Positions 23,542 to 35,090 are shown, counted from the first letter of the stretch. The stretch: 64,000 nucleotides of DNA from Tricholoma matsutake (GCA_026075535.2 AP026541.1:9486001-9550000); one strand, 5' to 3'. Made by a program: numbers and translations. Notes: generated by a model from the sequence alone, not told the origin.

Positions 23542-25739
23542 TCTTTTCTGTTTAACACAGGTAACAAACAAAATTGTATGAGTTTTTCATGTCCAAGAAC
23601 AGTGCACCATTCACATTTCTCAAAAAGGTTCCACATACAAGAAAGAGCCTAAGCCAACCAAGACAAAATCCCAGTCAGATATGCCAGCTGCCCCTGTGTT
23701 TACAAAGAAGGAAAATGCTACATTGGCTCAGCACATAGAAATCCTTGACTGGCAGCACAAAAACAGCCAAAACCAGTCAGAAACAGCTTGCCATTTTGAT
23801 TCAATCTACCCAAACCTTAAAATCAAACAGCTGTTGGTTTCATCATGGATCAAAGAAGAGGCTAAATGGTGTGAGCTTTGGGAAAAGTCAAACCATCAAA
23901 GTGACTGGACCACAAAACAAGCTTGACAGATGGAGCATCCTGAGGTCTCTGAGATGATGTACTTGTGGGTTTCAAAGGCCATGAGTGATGGAATTCTGCT
24001 GACCGGGGAAGTCCTTTGCCCGAAATGGAACCAGTTTGCAGATTTGGTTGGTGTTCCACAAGATGAAAGGCTGAATTTGAGCAACTGTTGGTTGGGATGA
24101 TTTAAGGACAGAAATGGCTTGAGGGAGATGAAGCAACATGGGTAAGCTGCATTAGCAGATGTTGGCACTGTGGAGTGGGAGAGAAAGTGGATTCAAGAGC
24201 TCATTAAGAAGTATGGATATGAGCTTTGTGATATCTTCAACATGGATGAAATGGGTCTTTTCTATGGGTACCTACCTATTTTGTGGTTTCTGACTCTCCA
24301 ATTATAGAATGGCACCAGACAGAGGCTTGTCAGACCATAAACAATTGGGAGTTAAGGGCAAGAAGATTAGGTTGACATACACATTCACATCAAATGCTGA
24401 TGGGTCCAAGAAACTCCTGCCTCTTGTCATTGGGAAAGCAGTGCAGCCACAAGCTTTTAAAAAGAAGACTGGTACTCAGCTCAGGTTTTACTACCAAAAT
24501 AATGCAAAGGCTTGGATGACTTCCCAAATCTATCAATACTGGATTCAGCAGTGGGATCACAAGCTCCGAGAAAAGGAATGAAAGATACTTCTCCTTCAAG
24601 ATAACTTTTATGGCCATATTGTTCCCGATGGCCTCCAAAACATTCAAGTCAAAAACTTCAAGCCAAACCTCACTGCACATGTCCAACCAAAAGACCAAGG
24701 CATCATCCAATGCTTCAAAGCCCACTACTGTGCCAGTTTCATCCAATGAGCTGTTGATCATTACAATGAGGGTATAACACCTTCTGACATCTATGACATT
24801 GATCAGCTGCAAGCAATGTGAATTGTGGATGCTGCATGGCACGACATTGATACAATGACAATTTGAAACTGCTGGTGCAAAGCAGGAATCTTACTGGAAG
24901 TGGATTCAGCTTCTCATACAATTCAACCTTTGATCCCAGTCTCTTCTCTTCTCCATGATCCTGCCACCTCTGAGACAGATCTGGCTGCTCAAGCAGAAAA
25001 GCAAGTTGAGGCTGCACTTGATGATCTGGTTGCCATGGGAGCACTTCAGGGAAAGAATCAAATGGACATTGAGTCTTTTTTCAATCCAGCTGACAAATCT
25101 CAAGTCTTGACAGGCACATCAAACAAAGACATTTATCAGGCAGTTATAGACTTCATTGCAGCATGTGAAGACATCAAGATAAATAGTGGAGACGATGTCA
25201 ATGAAGATGATATACCAATTGAGCCTCATCCAACTTGGTGCAACATCCTCAAGGCAGCATCAACCATCAACAAATATCTCAATGACTTGAAAAATCCCAT
25301 TGCCTATAAACTTGAAGCACTTCTGGGCTTGTTCAATAGGCAACTTTTCCTTGAAGAGTTCCAAAGCATGAAAGAAACTGTTATAACTGACTTTTTCCAA
25401 AGATTATAGATTATATCATTCAAATTCATCTATAGTAACATAATTTAGATGAGCCCATAGCCCTATTTTTTTATACTATTTTTTTACAATTTTCCTGTGA
25501 TTTTTAGAGTCAATTTTTAGCATACCTGTCCAAACCCATGACCTCTCATAACCCATACCCTGGGGCTACCACTGAGGGGTATGGCCTGACCATACTACTG
25601 TTATCTATGGGTGAGAGGGCCCAAGGCATCAGTCATTTCATGGGTGCTTATATACCTGTGGCAGCACACAGACCATTTGGTTGTGCTTGTGCTCCAAAAA
25701 ACAAAGTGGCACCATTTGCCAAATGACTCCCATGGCTAC

Positions 25740-27010
25740 CAACCATGATGACTACCAACCTCCCTCACCACCACTATGTCACATTCAATGCAAACCACCA
25801 CTTCAACCACCCCCACACCCCTTGAGCCTATTATATGACAATGATATGGCAGCAAGATCATGGCTGCAACATGCCATGTCACATGTATTCAATGTATTTG
25901 ACACAGTAAGTAGTTTTGCATTCTTTCATTGTTCTTTTCACTACTAACAATATTGTTTTGTTTTATAGGTTTGCAGTCTCTTACTACAAAATGATAGGCA
26001 ACAGACAATCAAATGACAATGACCAATAGTGAAGGACCAATGAACAATGAACAACTAGGGAACTGCATGGGTTTTACCCATGGGTTTCCCACGCTTTTAT
26101 TTCCTAATTTATTCAATGAGTTTTGTATGAAAAATCATGAAAAAATGATTTTCTGGAAGCTTTTTGTTGGATCTTTGTGATCTAACACATAAAACAATAT
26201 TTGGGTGACATCTGTCATGTGACAAGGTTGAAAATAAATTATTTTGTCCCTTGTATCACAAGCATCCATTGAATAACTATCAGAAAATCATTTTTTCATG
26301 ATTTTTCATGCAAAACTCATTGAATAAATTAGGAAATAAAAGCGTGGGAAACCCATGGGTAAAACCCGTGCAGTTCCCTATGAACAACAACAATAGATAG
26401 CAAAGTGATGAGGTAAGCACCCACCTGAGCCACCTCCCTGTACGCCTGCCCCTGCCACATCATACTGACTGCCCAATAGCTCCAGAAATGACCACCAGGA
26501 TGACCACCTCCCCACCTGCAAGCCACTGCTCCCAGGGGGCAACACGATCACCACCACCCACCACCACTGCCTCATCAAGGTACCTGCATTACACCAAGGA
26601 GCTGTGATGGCTGCAGGAGGGATTCAAAACAGCCATAAGGCAAGGTAAGCCTTTCCCACCCCACAAGTCCACATCATCACCACTGACTACTCCAATCACT
26701 CAACAACCACAACATCAACCCAGCACCCACACCCGCTGCTGTAAGCCACTGCTCGCATATGGGAATGCGGGTGCTGCTGGCTTCACAATGCACCACCACC
26801 ATCATACCACCATGGATGGCCCCACATCACTCACAGCAACATCAACCACAACCACAAATGACACAGCACCACCCCACCTGCAAGCCACTGCTCACAGGGG
26901 GAGATGGAGGTGCTGACAAACAATGGACTATGGGCAACAAATCAACAGGCAACAACTACAACCATGGGCAACAGGCAACAAACCATGGGACAGATAATGG
27001 CAACAAATGA
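25740..27010 (+). repeat. low-complexity region with intron-like module and palindromes
   Basis: ACCACC/CAACAA/GACAAT-rich sequence. An intron-like segment 25,906-25,968 has GTAAGT donor, CTACTAACAA branch point and TTTTATAG acceptor. Palindromic modules (CACCTGCAAGCCACTGCTC type) occur near 26,513-26,540, 26,742-26,762 and 26,876-26,902, in the orientation opposite to those of 1-2,100. A MITE sits inside. No protein is called. Confidence 0.6.
26056..26380. mobile_element. hAT MITE with about 100 bp TIRs, TSD TGAACAAC
   Basis: The 325 bp element starts TAGGGAACTGCA and ends TGCAGTTCCCTA. The inverted repeats run about 100 bp with two mismatches. A perfect 8 bp duplication TGAACAAC flanks it (26,048-26,055; 26,381-26,388). 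The long TIRs would form a hairpin transcript. Confidence 0.93.
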
Positions 27011-27278
27011 CAGGTGGGTGACAAATGATGTGGCAGCAACCAATGGATGATGTAGTCAGTCATTTAGTTTACAATTTGTATTAGATAGTCAGTTCATGAC
27101 TGGTCCTGTGCTAGACCAATGTAAACCAGTCTAGCAACTGTAGGCAACTGAGCCAGACCAGTTTATACCAGTCCAGTCCTCAGTTGCATAGATATTTGAA
27201 ATGTATACAACCAGTCTGGTCTGTGGTTGCCCCCCTTGGGGTTCAAAAAACTGGACCAGACTTGACTTTCAAACACTA

Positions 27279-27531
27279 CAGCTAACACAACTTCAAGTTG
27301 AGGAATCACTTCTACTGCACAATGTGGCAAATCAAAGTTCATGTAAACAGTTGCAATAGTATGATGACATTGATCAACAACAGCAACAACCATCATAGCC
27401 CACTGCTTGTGCAGGGTTGCACCCTGGTTGCTTGTTCCAGCTGCTATGAGGACAGGACTTTCATCGCCATTGACAGGCTCAACTCCTGATACATACCACT
27501 TTATGCAGGTTTTGGATGCACACATGCACAC
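27279..27531 (-). pseudogene. fragment of interrupted minus-strand hypothetical gene (first segment)
   Basis: Open minus frame KTCIKWYVSGVEPVNGDESP to VEVIPQLEVVLA that continues at 22,138 when the 5.1 kb element is removed. Function not recognised; its 5' end is unclear and lies near the Copia LTR at 27,581. Confidence 0.5.
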
Positions 27532-27580
27532 ACCATGACACTAACACCTACACCAACATCACATATCCTTGCAAGCCCCC

Positions 27581-27839
27581 TGTAGAGAATCAATCCTAGA
27601 ATAGACAAGAATAAAGTAGGTTAATCTGTAGTATGGAATACAAGTTAATGCTCACCTCAGTCCTTGTATAAGTGACTGAGGTGACTGGGTATCTATCTAC
27701 CTATATATATGTGCTCAGTCAAACAAAGAGACAATGAGAGAAAAGTATCTATGAGTTGTTTGTCCAGGCAAAGGGATGCACTAAGAATAGAGCATGCATC
27801 AAACATGCTGATTCAGTGATCACAGTGTGAATCTTGACA
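27581..27839 (-). repeat. Copia 3' LTR (element 1)
   Basis: 259 bp; on the minus strand it reads TGTCAAGATTC...GATTCTCTACA, preceded by a GTGAGGAGGAG polypurine tract and directly downstream of a Copia RNase H frame. TG...CA ends fit an LTR. Confidence 0.75.
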
Positions 27840-27880
27840 CTCCTCCTCACAGTGATTACTCCTCCTTGCATGGAATTGTA

Positions 27881-28222
27881 TTAGTGTAGGCCAAGGAAGT
27901 TCTGAAGGTAATTGAATTGTTTAATGTCCAGGGCTTTTGTAAACATGTCAGCTATGTTTTCGTGGGTATTGACATAGGAGAGATGTAAGTCAGCAGATTG
28001 TATGTATGCATTTGCATAGAGAATGGTATTTGATATCAATGTGTTTGATGCAGGAGTGTAATAGGGGGTTCTCAGATAGGGTTTTAGCTGTGGTATTGTC
28101 ACAGGAAATAATGGTAGGAAGGGTTTGTTGATAGCTGATAGCATTGAATAGAATATGTAGCCAGATGCACTCTTTGGCAGTTTCAAAAGCTGTGATATAT
28201 TCTGCATTGCAAGAGGAGGCTG
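27881..28222 (-). pseudogene. Copia pol 3' end (RNase H), element 1
   Basis: Minus-strand fragments ENPLL-like, LPTII-like and the terminal block IQSADLHLSYVNTHENIADMF, TKALDIKQFNYLQNFLGLH, the usual C terminus of fungal Copia polyproteins. It is truncated upstream by the LTR of element 2 at 28,223. Confidence 0.85.
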
Positions 28223-28433
28223 TGTTGAGACTCTGAGGACTTGATAATAGTATAAATGGACTTATTTTTGTGTTTATCTACAATGACTATTTATACAAGT
28301 GTTTGATGCATTGATCAGTAATCATAATCAGTAATTAGAATGTCCCGCTATTTATAATCTGTGGGTGCATCATTACTACTATATTTGGTGTCAGTGTCAG
28401 TGTCACCTAATGCTACAATTCACTTATTCAACA
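28223..28433 (-). repeat. Copia 3' LTR (element 2)
   Basis: 211 bp, minus-strand TGTTGAATAAGTG...GAGTCTCAACA, preceded by the GGGGGAG polypurine tract. Its position implies insertion of element 2 into the pol of element 1. The 5' LTR is not in the window. Confidence 0.8.
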
Positions 28434-28447
28434 CTCCCCCTTGACAC

Positions 28448-29633
28448 CTATGCCATACCTATGCACTTGACAAGATTCTTGTGTTTTGGTCTTGGCAGCA
28501 CCTTGGTGAATATGTCCACTAGGTTATTGTCTGTCATGCAGTACTGAATGTCGATCTCGTGAGAGATTAGTTTCTCACATACAAAATGATGCTGGACATC
28601 GATATGTTTTGTGCGGCTGTAGTTAATGGCATTATTGGAGTAGTCAATTGTGTCTTGGTTATCTACATTGAGTTTTGTGGGTCCAGAGTATAGAATGCCA
28701 AGTTTGGAAGTGAGCATTTGCAGCCATAGAACCTGGCACATTGCTAGGCTTTCCACCATGTATTCAGCTTCCATTGATGATAATGCTACCATCAGCTGCT
28801 TCTTCAATTGCCACAAGATTGGGCCACCTGCCATCTGGAAGCAGTATCCAGAAATAGATTTTCAATCATTGATGTTCAATCCCCAATTGACATCCAAATA
28901 AGCAGTGGATTTGACTTCTCCCCTTTTTCGGTAGATGATACCAAGATTGCGAGTACCATTAAGATATTGAAATATGTGTTTGACAGCAGTCCAATGAGTA
29001 GGTCTGGGATTGCTCATGAACTGGCTGAGTGTATGTACTGCAAATGAAATGTTGGGTCGCGTGCCAATTGCCACATACATGAGTGATCTGATTGCACTGC
29101 GATATTTGGGGATATTGTGGTGCTCATCATTGGGCATTTTGATCAGTTTGATATTAGGGTCCAATGGTGTGCTGACAGGGTGCAAATCTGTCATTCTGAA
29201 TTTCTCCAGGACCTTCTTGATATACTAATGCTGCATGATTTTGAGGGTACTAGCCTCCATGTCCCTTTCCAACTCCAATCCTACAATCTGCTTTGCCTCC
29301 CCCAGGTCTGTGATTGTGAAGAATTTTGATAGCTCAGCTTTCATTCCTGTGATGGCATCAATGTCTGATCTGAGAATGGTCATGTCATCAATGTGTACCA
29401 AGGTGATGATCAGATCTTGATCGGTATGCCTGATATAGACACATTGATCAGAGAAGAGCCATGTGAAATTCATCTGCAGGAATGTCTGGTTAAGTTCATC
29501 ATTCCAAGCTTTGCCAGCCTGTTTTAGCCCATAGAGAGGTCATAATAACTGTAGAACTCATCCTGTGCCATCATCATATTCAGGGGGTTGCATCATGAAA
29601 ATCACCTCCTCTAATTTCCCATTCAGGTAAAAT
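28448..29633 (-). pseudogene. Copia pol (RT end and RNase H), element 2
   Basis: Minus-strand order: QCVYIRHTDQDLIITLVHID and VHIDDM (the YVDD-like catalytic block decayed to HIDD), FTITDLGEAKQIVGLELERD, MTDLHPVSTPLDPN, SLMYVAIGTRPNISFAV, then RNase H (ALSSMEAEYMVES, NQDTIDYSNN, RTKHIDVQHHFVCEKL, NLVDIFTKVLPRPKHKNLV) ending at 28,448. One or more stops separate the RT and RNase H pieces. It is cut at 29,634 by another repeat. Confidence 0.88.
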
Positions 29634-30250
29634 GATGATACTTGACCAGGAAACCCAAACAAAACCCACAATAAGGCCTCGAATGGTATAACACTAGTTA
29701 GAGGAAGGTTGCAAGGTGGTACTAAATATCACCGCTGTTACCCAAGGTTAGGAAAACGACTTTAGAGAGGGTCCAATGAAGTTCGATGAGGTCCGAGAGT
29801 GTACGAAGCACTGCGATGATATTTGAGGAAAGTTCGAAGAGGTTCGAAGATGTTCGAGGGGCTTATAGAGGACGAGGGCGATTTCGACGATGGCTGAGGA
29901 TAGACTATAGGGATGTAGAAAGGCTTTTGAGAGGGGATAGACAATAGACAATTGTTTTGAGAAGCTAGTATGAAGAGTTTGATGTGAAGTTTGCATAAAA
30001 CACTGAACTTCGAGACTAAGTTGAGAGGCTTGGGCTCAAGAGAATGGCTCTTAAATCAGACGATTTGTGTGAGAGGATGATCTATTCTGTCGTTCTAAGT
30101 AGCTAGTACAAGGCTATATATGTTTGGAAGAGATGGTACTTAAAAGGAAATAAAACATGAGGAATACATGAGGCAAGATATAAAACAATAAAGAACTTCG
30201 CAAATCATAAAATAAAGTGAAAGATGATGAGAAGGCCAATGTATAGTGTC
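29634..30250. repeat. copy of the GGAAACCCAAAC repeat family
   Basis: Starts TGATGATACTTGACCAGGAAACCC and continues AAACAAAACCCAC, GGTATAACAC, then TTCGA-rich sequence. The same start and composition are seen in both arms at 56,166 and 59,461. The opposite end was not found, so this copy is probably partial. Confidence 0.65.
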
Positions 30251-30429
30251 ATGATTTATTACAGGTACCTGTCCTATTGATCCAATATATCATTGAGACA
30301 TAAAAGTGCCACAATCGCATCCTAAAATCCCATCGTTGTGTCTCCTTGTGTCCAGTGGTGCTCAATATGCGACACACTAACTCATACAAGGTGTACTGTG
30401 TTAAGACTATAGGTCTTTAACTCAGCCTT

Positions 30430-30605
30430 GGCTTTGTATGTTACAGTTGGAGGCTTTCCAACTGTCTCGTATCGCACTAGGAGACTTTCCTAGTGTATCG
30501 GGCTTCCTGCCTTCACTTGGGTACTTCCTCAAGTCATCATGGCTATCCCTTTCTGAGTAGACCGTCGGTTTGTGTATCACAGTTGGAGGCTTTCCAACTG
30601 TCGAG
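30430..30605. repeat. series of four short hairpins
   Basis: CAGTTGGAGGCTTTCCAACTG (twice, near 30,445 and 30,579), CACTAGGAGACTTTCCTAGTG (near 30,474) and CTTGGGTACTTCCTCAAG (near 30,517). Stems differ but the centre keeps GGAGxCTTTCC. The fourth lies inside the RNase H frame below. Confidence 0.75.
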
Positions 30606-31930
30606 TTCGAGTTATCACAGCTAGGGGCGATTCTATCTGCTATTTTCCATGTCGCATCTTTTCAACATCCTCCCCGACACCTGTTAATTTGGACAGACAG
30701 TCTTGACTCTGTCACTGTGCTTAACTCCTTACATGCCACTGAACCACTTCACAATGGACCCCTTCTCGCCATTGCTGACATCATCCTTTGCTCTGGCATC
30801 GATCTTTGTGTTCAACATATTGAAGGGAAAAAGAACATTCATGCTGACATGCTCTCGTGTCTCCTTTTACAGGAGTATGCTCACAAATTCCCAGCTGACC
30901 GCATCCGCCTATCCTCACCTCCACAAGATCTTCTGCTGGCGTGATGGAGGGAGCACTTTTAGCTGTTCTCAGTGGACGAGACACATTATCTCATCCACCG
31001 ATGGACCTTTCATCCCTGGATGAACATGTCCTCCATCTACAGACCAACGCAATCGAAAAATCCACCACTAAAGGCTATGCCACAGGTGCCCGAGATTACA
31101 TTCAGTTCTGTCTTGCCCATCATCTTCCTCTTGATCCTACTCCTCAGACCTTAGCTCGTTATATTGCCTACACCTCCCTATTCATCGCATCTGGCCCAAA
31201 ATATCTAACAGGCATTCGACATTTCCTCCAAGACCTATATCCAGATTTCGATCGCAACTGAGAGCACCCCTTTGTTAAATCAGCCATCTGCAGTTCCAAG
31301 AAAGTCCGTGCAGATCTGATCACATGAAAACTTCCTCTTTGTACCTATCATCTTGAAGCCTTCTTCCATATTGCTCACCACACCCATGCATATGACGACC
31401 TCCTGTTCATGGTCATCCTTTCATGCTGCTTTTATGCCTGTCACTGCACAGGAGAACTCATCCAGAAGAATGATCACTCACTTTTCGATTGGCAGAAGGT
31501 GATCAAGCGTGCATCACTGACTTTCGATGGTCACCATGCTCAATATCACCTCCCTTACCACAAAGAGGATCCATTTTTCCATGGAATGAATATTTTGTTC
31601 ACCCCACAGCAGGTCGCTGATCCTATTTCTCTCCTCCAGCAATATGTGCAATTTCGAGACTGCCTCCATGGTGCTCATGCCACTCTATTCCTATGTGAAA
31701 ATGGTTCCCACCCTACACACTCCTGGTTCGATTCCAAATTCTTCACCCTTCTAGATCGTAATTTTGGTGGTCATTCTCTGCGTGCGGGGGGCGCAACTTT
31801 CTACACCACTCTCGGAGTTCCTGAATCAGTGGTTCAAGCTATCAGTTGTTGTCATCCATTGCATGGAAACTCTACATCTGCGATCATCCTTTAATTTGGG
31901 CAGAACAGCAACTTGTAATCATTCATTATC
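30570..31930 (+). pseudogene. tyrosine-recombinase retroelement remnant (RNase H + YR, DIRS-like)
   Basis: 30,570-30,944 reads LIWTDSLDSVTVLNSL, LLAIADII, VQHIEGKKNIHADMLS, an RNase H tail. 30,941-31,894 encodes a tyrosine recombinase: N-terminal SAM-like part (STTKGYATGARDYIQFC, ARYIAYTS), then the catalytic domain with HSLRAGGATFY (H-x-x-R) and, after a frameshift, WKLYICDHPLIW (the nucleophile Tyr). The first catalytic Arg is replaced (YACHCTGELI, expected R at the second Cys), and internal TGA codons occur. RNase H plus YR order suggests a DIRS/Ngaro-type element. Confidence 0.75.
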
Positions 31931-32019
31931 ACCTTCAGTTCTTACCAACATAACAATTGCTCCTTGCCATCAACATTCATCTCACCCACCCCTCCACACA
32001 CCATCAACAGCACTTTAGT

Positions 32020-32830
32020 CTCATAGCTCTGTCGCCCAATCGATTTTGGGGTCCATCTAGTGTGGACCTTGGTTTGCACTATTCTCTCTTTTGAGCCTCA
32101 CAGCAGAGGTCGTCGTAAAGGCGGGTTCTGAAGGTAAGGAGCCATTTTCGTAGGCCTCTGCGCCACTTCAAAGAAAACATGTGTCATTGGCCTCACCGAC
32201 GATATACACATTACTCATCCATTCTCTGTGCCGCCTCGGCTGGGTGCTAAAGTTTAGCAGAGGCCTCGTCGGAGGATGAACTCGACACAGGGAATGTTTC
32301 ACCTAGTGCTGCTTTCCTTCATCTCCCTATCTCATCATCAAGCAGCACAGGTGAGTGCACGGTGGCGTGCCGCACACCAATCCAAGCTAACAGCATTCTC
32401 ACTTTTCAAAGTAGTTGGCTCTCATGGCTTCGCCACTTGTGCATTCCTGTTCTACAAACAGAGACTACTTTTCATTGTGAGACTTCATTTTTACCTTGGG
32501 TGTCTCGCATGAAAACTTATTGTTCACTTTTTACAGGATTCAACTGCCTATTCATTGATTTGCTGGTAACCAGTTGAATCCTAAAAGTGAGCTTCGTTCT
32601 TGGATGATCTTCGTGGTCCTCACACAGAGAATCCAGGTTTGCTTGATCGTTCGAGCTATCATCAAGTTTTCTTCTCATGACCCTCCCACCTCTCCCATAT
32701 CTTTTTTTCTTGTATTTTTTGTGTACAGTCTCATAGCTAGTCTTATAGCTCTGTAGCTATGAGACTGACTAGAAGGACCTGCGGACCTCGGTTTGCGCTA
32801 CTCTCTCTTTTGAGCGTCACAGCAGAGGGT
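32020..32830 (+). repeat. direct repeat pair, possible split direct repeats of the YR element
   Basis: CTCATAGCTCTGT...GGACCTTGGTTTGC..TACTCTCTCTTTTGAGCCTCACAGCAGAGG at about 32,020-32,110 recurs at about 32,735-32,830 with few changes. Split direct repeats are known for DIRS/Ngaro elements, but I could not place both halves relative to the coding region. Open frames between them (32,276-32,577) look non-coding. Confidence 0.5.
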
Positions 32831-32986
32831 CTGAAATGATGCTGAAATGAATCATTTCTTCATCATTTCAGCATCATTTCAGACACATTTTAGATCCCTT
32901 TTGACCATGTTTTCACCTGGAGAAAGAATCTTTTCCTCTGACTTAAAAGTACTCTTTTTTCCCTTGTTTTATACTGGACTTCACAT

Positions 32987-33360
32987 TAGGGTTGTTCACG
33001 GTAACCATTCTTGGGCCATTTTCAGCTCATTTTCGTGTATATGGCAGAGGAACAAACAAAAGGGAACGAAAAATGGAATGGAAAATGACATGGAAACTGG
33101 TTACTGTGAACACCCTGGGAAGGAAAATTTAGAAAAATGGAGCAAAAATGCATTTTTCTCACCAGGCACAGTGCTAAAAAGATGAAAAATGATCATTTTT
33201 TGGTTCCCTTTTTACAAAAGCAAGGGTAGGGTTCCATTTGACATTCATTTTACATTCATTCTCAGTTCCATTCTTGAGAAAAATGGAATAAAAATGAAAT
33301 AGAAAATGATTGAAAAATGAGTGAAAAATGAACCAAAAATGCCAACCGTGAACAACCCTA
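32987..33360. mobile_element. hAT-type MITE (TAGGGTTGTTCACGG ends)
   Basis: Left end TAGGGTTGTTCACGGTAACC and right end CCGTGAACAACCCTA are 15 bp inverted repeats. An internal inverted copy (GGTTACTGTGAACACCC at about 33,100-33,115) suggests a composite. The interior is AAAATG-rich. No target duplication matches (CTTCACAT/TTGATAAA), so one end may be rearranged. Confidence 0.65.
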
Positions 33361-33384
33361 TTGATAAAAAGGATCATTTTGACA

Positions 33385-33645
33385 TCATTTTCTCATCATT
33401 TTACCTGTGTCAAAACCTTGTTCTGTTTGTTGTGTCGAGGCTAGACGCAATCCGGACAGAAATCGCAAAATTACAACTTTTTGAGATCTAGCCTCTAAAG
33501 GGATAATCCGGGGTCCTCTGAAAACCTGTTCGTCCTGTGTTCCCGATGTGAAATCTTGTCCGCTTATCTCTGTGGCTTCAAGCTCCGTAAGTTCAAATAA
33601 CGTGTACTCATGACCATAACCTGAGAATTTGGAGCCTAGCTGCAT
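33385..33645 (-). CDS. hypothetical protein, 5' part of a truncated gene
   Basis: Minus-strand frame starting ATG at 33,645 (MQLGSKFSGYGHEYTLFELT..., 86 codons to a stop at 33,385) with balanced codon use and CpG content like the neighbouring real genes. Its 3' end runs into the MITE-containing AAAATG-rich segment, so it is probably a gene start cut short by repeats. It is divergent from the zinc-finger gene, leaving under 100 bp (33,646-33,742) as a shared promoter space. No domain recognised. Confidence 0.35.
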   Translation of the reverse strand: MQLGSKFSGYGHEYTLFELTELEATEISGQDFTSGTQDEQVFRGPRIIPLEARSQKVVILRFLSGLRLASTQQTEQGFDTGKMMRK

Positions 33646-33742
33646 ATCTCAACGATCGATGAACAATAGATCTTCCGTCTCATCATAACCTATCTGGTGA
33701 AATTGAATTTCGTCGAGTGCTAGGTGAACTTCGCAGGCTAGG

Positions 33743-34339
33743 ATGTCAGCTAACGAGTGAGTCAGAATAAGACAACTTATCCTTAATCATACCAACTAGG
33801 GCTTCCAGATGGAGATGCACCATATGTCAGAGAGATATGCAGATCAGCAACAGAGTGGCCCATATCGCTGGAAAATCTCATCGGGAAGCTGTTCTTTGCT
33901 CCAACCTCACATTAGCTACTTCACAAGCGAGTAATCCGACTGATGGGCGAGTCACAGTCTAAAAACCGTATTTCAGTCGTTCGATAATCTGCCAACTATA
34001 GGACACACGGCTCCCGGATGGGAATGTGAGACCTGTCACAGATTCATGCAGGTCAAGGACAAAGAGACCCACCTTGCTGGGAAGCTTCATCAAAAGGCTC
34101 TTCGTGGACCAATGATGACATGCGGCTCGGCAGCTAGAAAGAAAACTGGCAAGTCCAAGACCAGACAGCCCAAGCATGGACGTGCAAAAAAAAGCGATGA
34201 CGGAGATTACTCTGACTACTTAAGTAAAGAGGAGGCATCATCGTTGTTGCACGAAATAGATACGGCATTTGGGTTACTTCCTGGAGGGGGCGCCTATAAA
34301 GAGAGTAATTTTTACTATCAGGATACGTCGACCGCTTGA
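33743..34339 (+). CDS. small protein with two tandem C2H2 (matrin/U1-like) zinc fingers
   Basis: Three exons fit consensus splice sites and keep frame: 33,743-33,756, 33,800-33,930, 34,002-34,339 (483 nt, 160 aa). Residues about 8-34 read WRCTICQRDMQ..HIAGKSHREA and about 59-85 WECETCHRFMQ..HLAGKLHQKA: two fingers of the form C-x2-C-x12-H-x5-H with conserved AGK-x-H, as in double-stranded-RNA- or snRNP-associated fingers. A Lys/Arg-rich linker follows (RKKTGKSKTRQPKHGRAKK), then an acidic tail. The first exon has only 14 nt, but ATG, GTGAGT donor and a downstream TAG acceptor agree. No paralogue known to me by name. Convergent with the GMF gene. Confidence 0.75.
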
Positions 34340-34509
34340 TCTTGGCTCGACGCTCGATCGGAAAGAGAATGAACTGCGACATGTAATCTATACATTGTTT
34401 AACTAGAATCAGCTTCTGATGGACGTCATCGATAAAGACGGCACAAAACATTAACGAGAAGTAAAGGCACAATATGACGGCAATGGGTATACGCCAGCGA
34501 TATGGATTA

Positions 34510-35090
34510 TTACAGCAGCTTCGCGTCGATGGCTTCCTTTGTGAGCCCATCGGGCCCTTCTCGAACTTCCAAGACCTTGCTTAAGTCGGCCTAGAGATAA
34601 TGTGAAGCGTAGAATAGATGTGACGCCGGTGGGGCAAACGTACAGTGGTTTGAAAGTTGATGAGTGCACTCGCATGGAGAGTGAGCAGACTTGTCTCGCT
34701 TGTCATAGGTGCCCAGTTGATGAGGACAAGGGGAAATGACTTTCGACCGTCACGATGGTTCAGTTCATACGACAGCACCACGTATCGGGGAGAGTTTTCT
34801 GGCAGCTCTGGAAACAATTCCTGTTAGTTGATCATGTTGACGAAATGCGTGTACGGACCCTCTGCGAGATCCTCGATGCTAATGCTGTCAAACAGCCCCA
34901 CCTCCTCCATTATGAGCTTCGCCTTGTTGATCTTGACGATCAGTGCTGCTGCACTTCCCGCATTTCTACGCGCAAATCGGAATTTTCGAAGGGAGTCTTT
35001 GATAGACTGGGGGATGTCTACGGTTTGTGACTGGATTTATTGATGAATGGGTCTATGTCAAGGAAATGGATGAAATGAAACACAGACCAT
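34510..35090 (-). CDS. glia maturation factor-like ADF-H protein
   Basis: Minus strand, four exons: 35,090-35,084, 35,017-34,859, 34,807-34,644, 34,590-34,510 (411 nt, 136 aa). The length fits GMF (about 138-142 aa). It reads IPQSIKDSLRKFRFARRNAG, then INKAKLIMEE, ELPENSPRYVVLSYELNH, DGRKSFPLVLINWAPM and a C-terminal EVREGPDGLTKEAIDAKLL. GMF proteins bind Arp2/3 and promote actin branch disassembly. The 7 nt first exon with ATG and a GTGTTT donor is the weakest part; other junctions keep the frame and have normal AG acceptors. Appears intact; the 3' end faces the zinc-finger gene. Confidence 0.85.

Larger units (their letters stand above)
23040..23557 (+). mobile_element. TRIM (miniature LTR element) with tRNA-like LTRs, TSD CAGGT
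   Basis: Two 224 bp direct repeats (23,040-23,263 and 23,334-23,557) differ at one base, begin TGTTGGATTATA and end GTTTAACA, and are separated by 70 bp. A perfect 5 bp duplication CAGGT flanks the whole (23,035-23,039; 23,558-23,562). A purine-rich AAGGGGG precedes the second LTR. There is no coding capacity and no clear primer-binding site next to the first LTR. It splits the pogo transposase. Near-identical LTRs imply recent insertion. Confidence 0.93.
22749..25409 (+). pseudogene. pogo/Tigger-type DDE_1 transposase, decayed
   Basis: 22,749-23,039 is an upstream frame of unknown role, cut by the TRIM at 23,040. 23,681-23,920 encodes a CENP-B/pogo-like helix-turn-helix (EILDWQHKN, Q-S-E-T-A, IKQLLVSSWIKEEAKW). 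The catalytic core follows: FNMDEMGLFYG (first Asp), an intron-like GTACCT...TATAG gap at about 24,267-24,307, GVKGKKIRLTYTFTSNADGS, LPLVIGKA, LLLQDNFYGH (second Asp) and HVQPKDQGIIQCFKAHY (third Asp). All three Asp remain, but several in-frame stops disable it. The C-terminal acidic tail runs to 25,409. Confidence 0.85.
22440..25620 (+). mobile_element. pogo-like (DDE_1) DNA transposon, approximate limits
   Basis: The transposase remnant is framed by repeats ATAACCCATAC/ATAACCCATATCCC at 22,450-22,490 and 22,540-22,570 and by CTCATAACCCATACCC at 25,545-25,562 plus TATCTATGGGTGAGAGGGCCCAA near 25,600. The outermost parts (AACCCCTCATAACCCATA versus inverse of TATGGGTGAGAGGGCC) look like imperfect inverted repeats. 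Limits are approximate and no TA duplication is proven. Confidence 0.55.
22139..27278. mobile_element. 5.1 kb TIR element with nested cargo (TAGTGTTT family, copy C)
   Basis: Ends TAGTGTTTGAAAGTCCAG (22,139) and inverse ACTTTCAAACACTA (27,278), flanked by a perfect 8 bp duplication CAGCTAAC (22,131-22,138 and 27,279-27,286). Removing it joins the minus-strand frame (QLEVVLA + APQMPVT). TIRs match copies A and B. The inside holds a pogo-like transposase, a TRIM, low-complexity repeats and a hAT MITE. Whether these are later insertions or carried cargo is not known. No hAT transposase is inside. Confidence 0.85.
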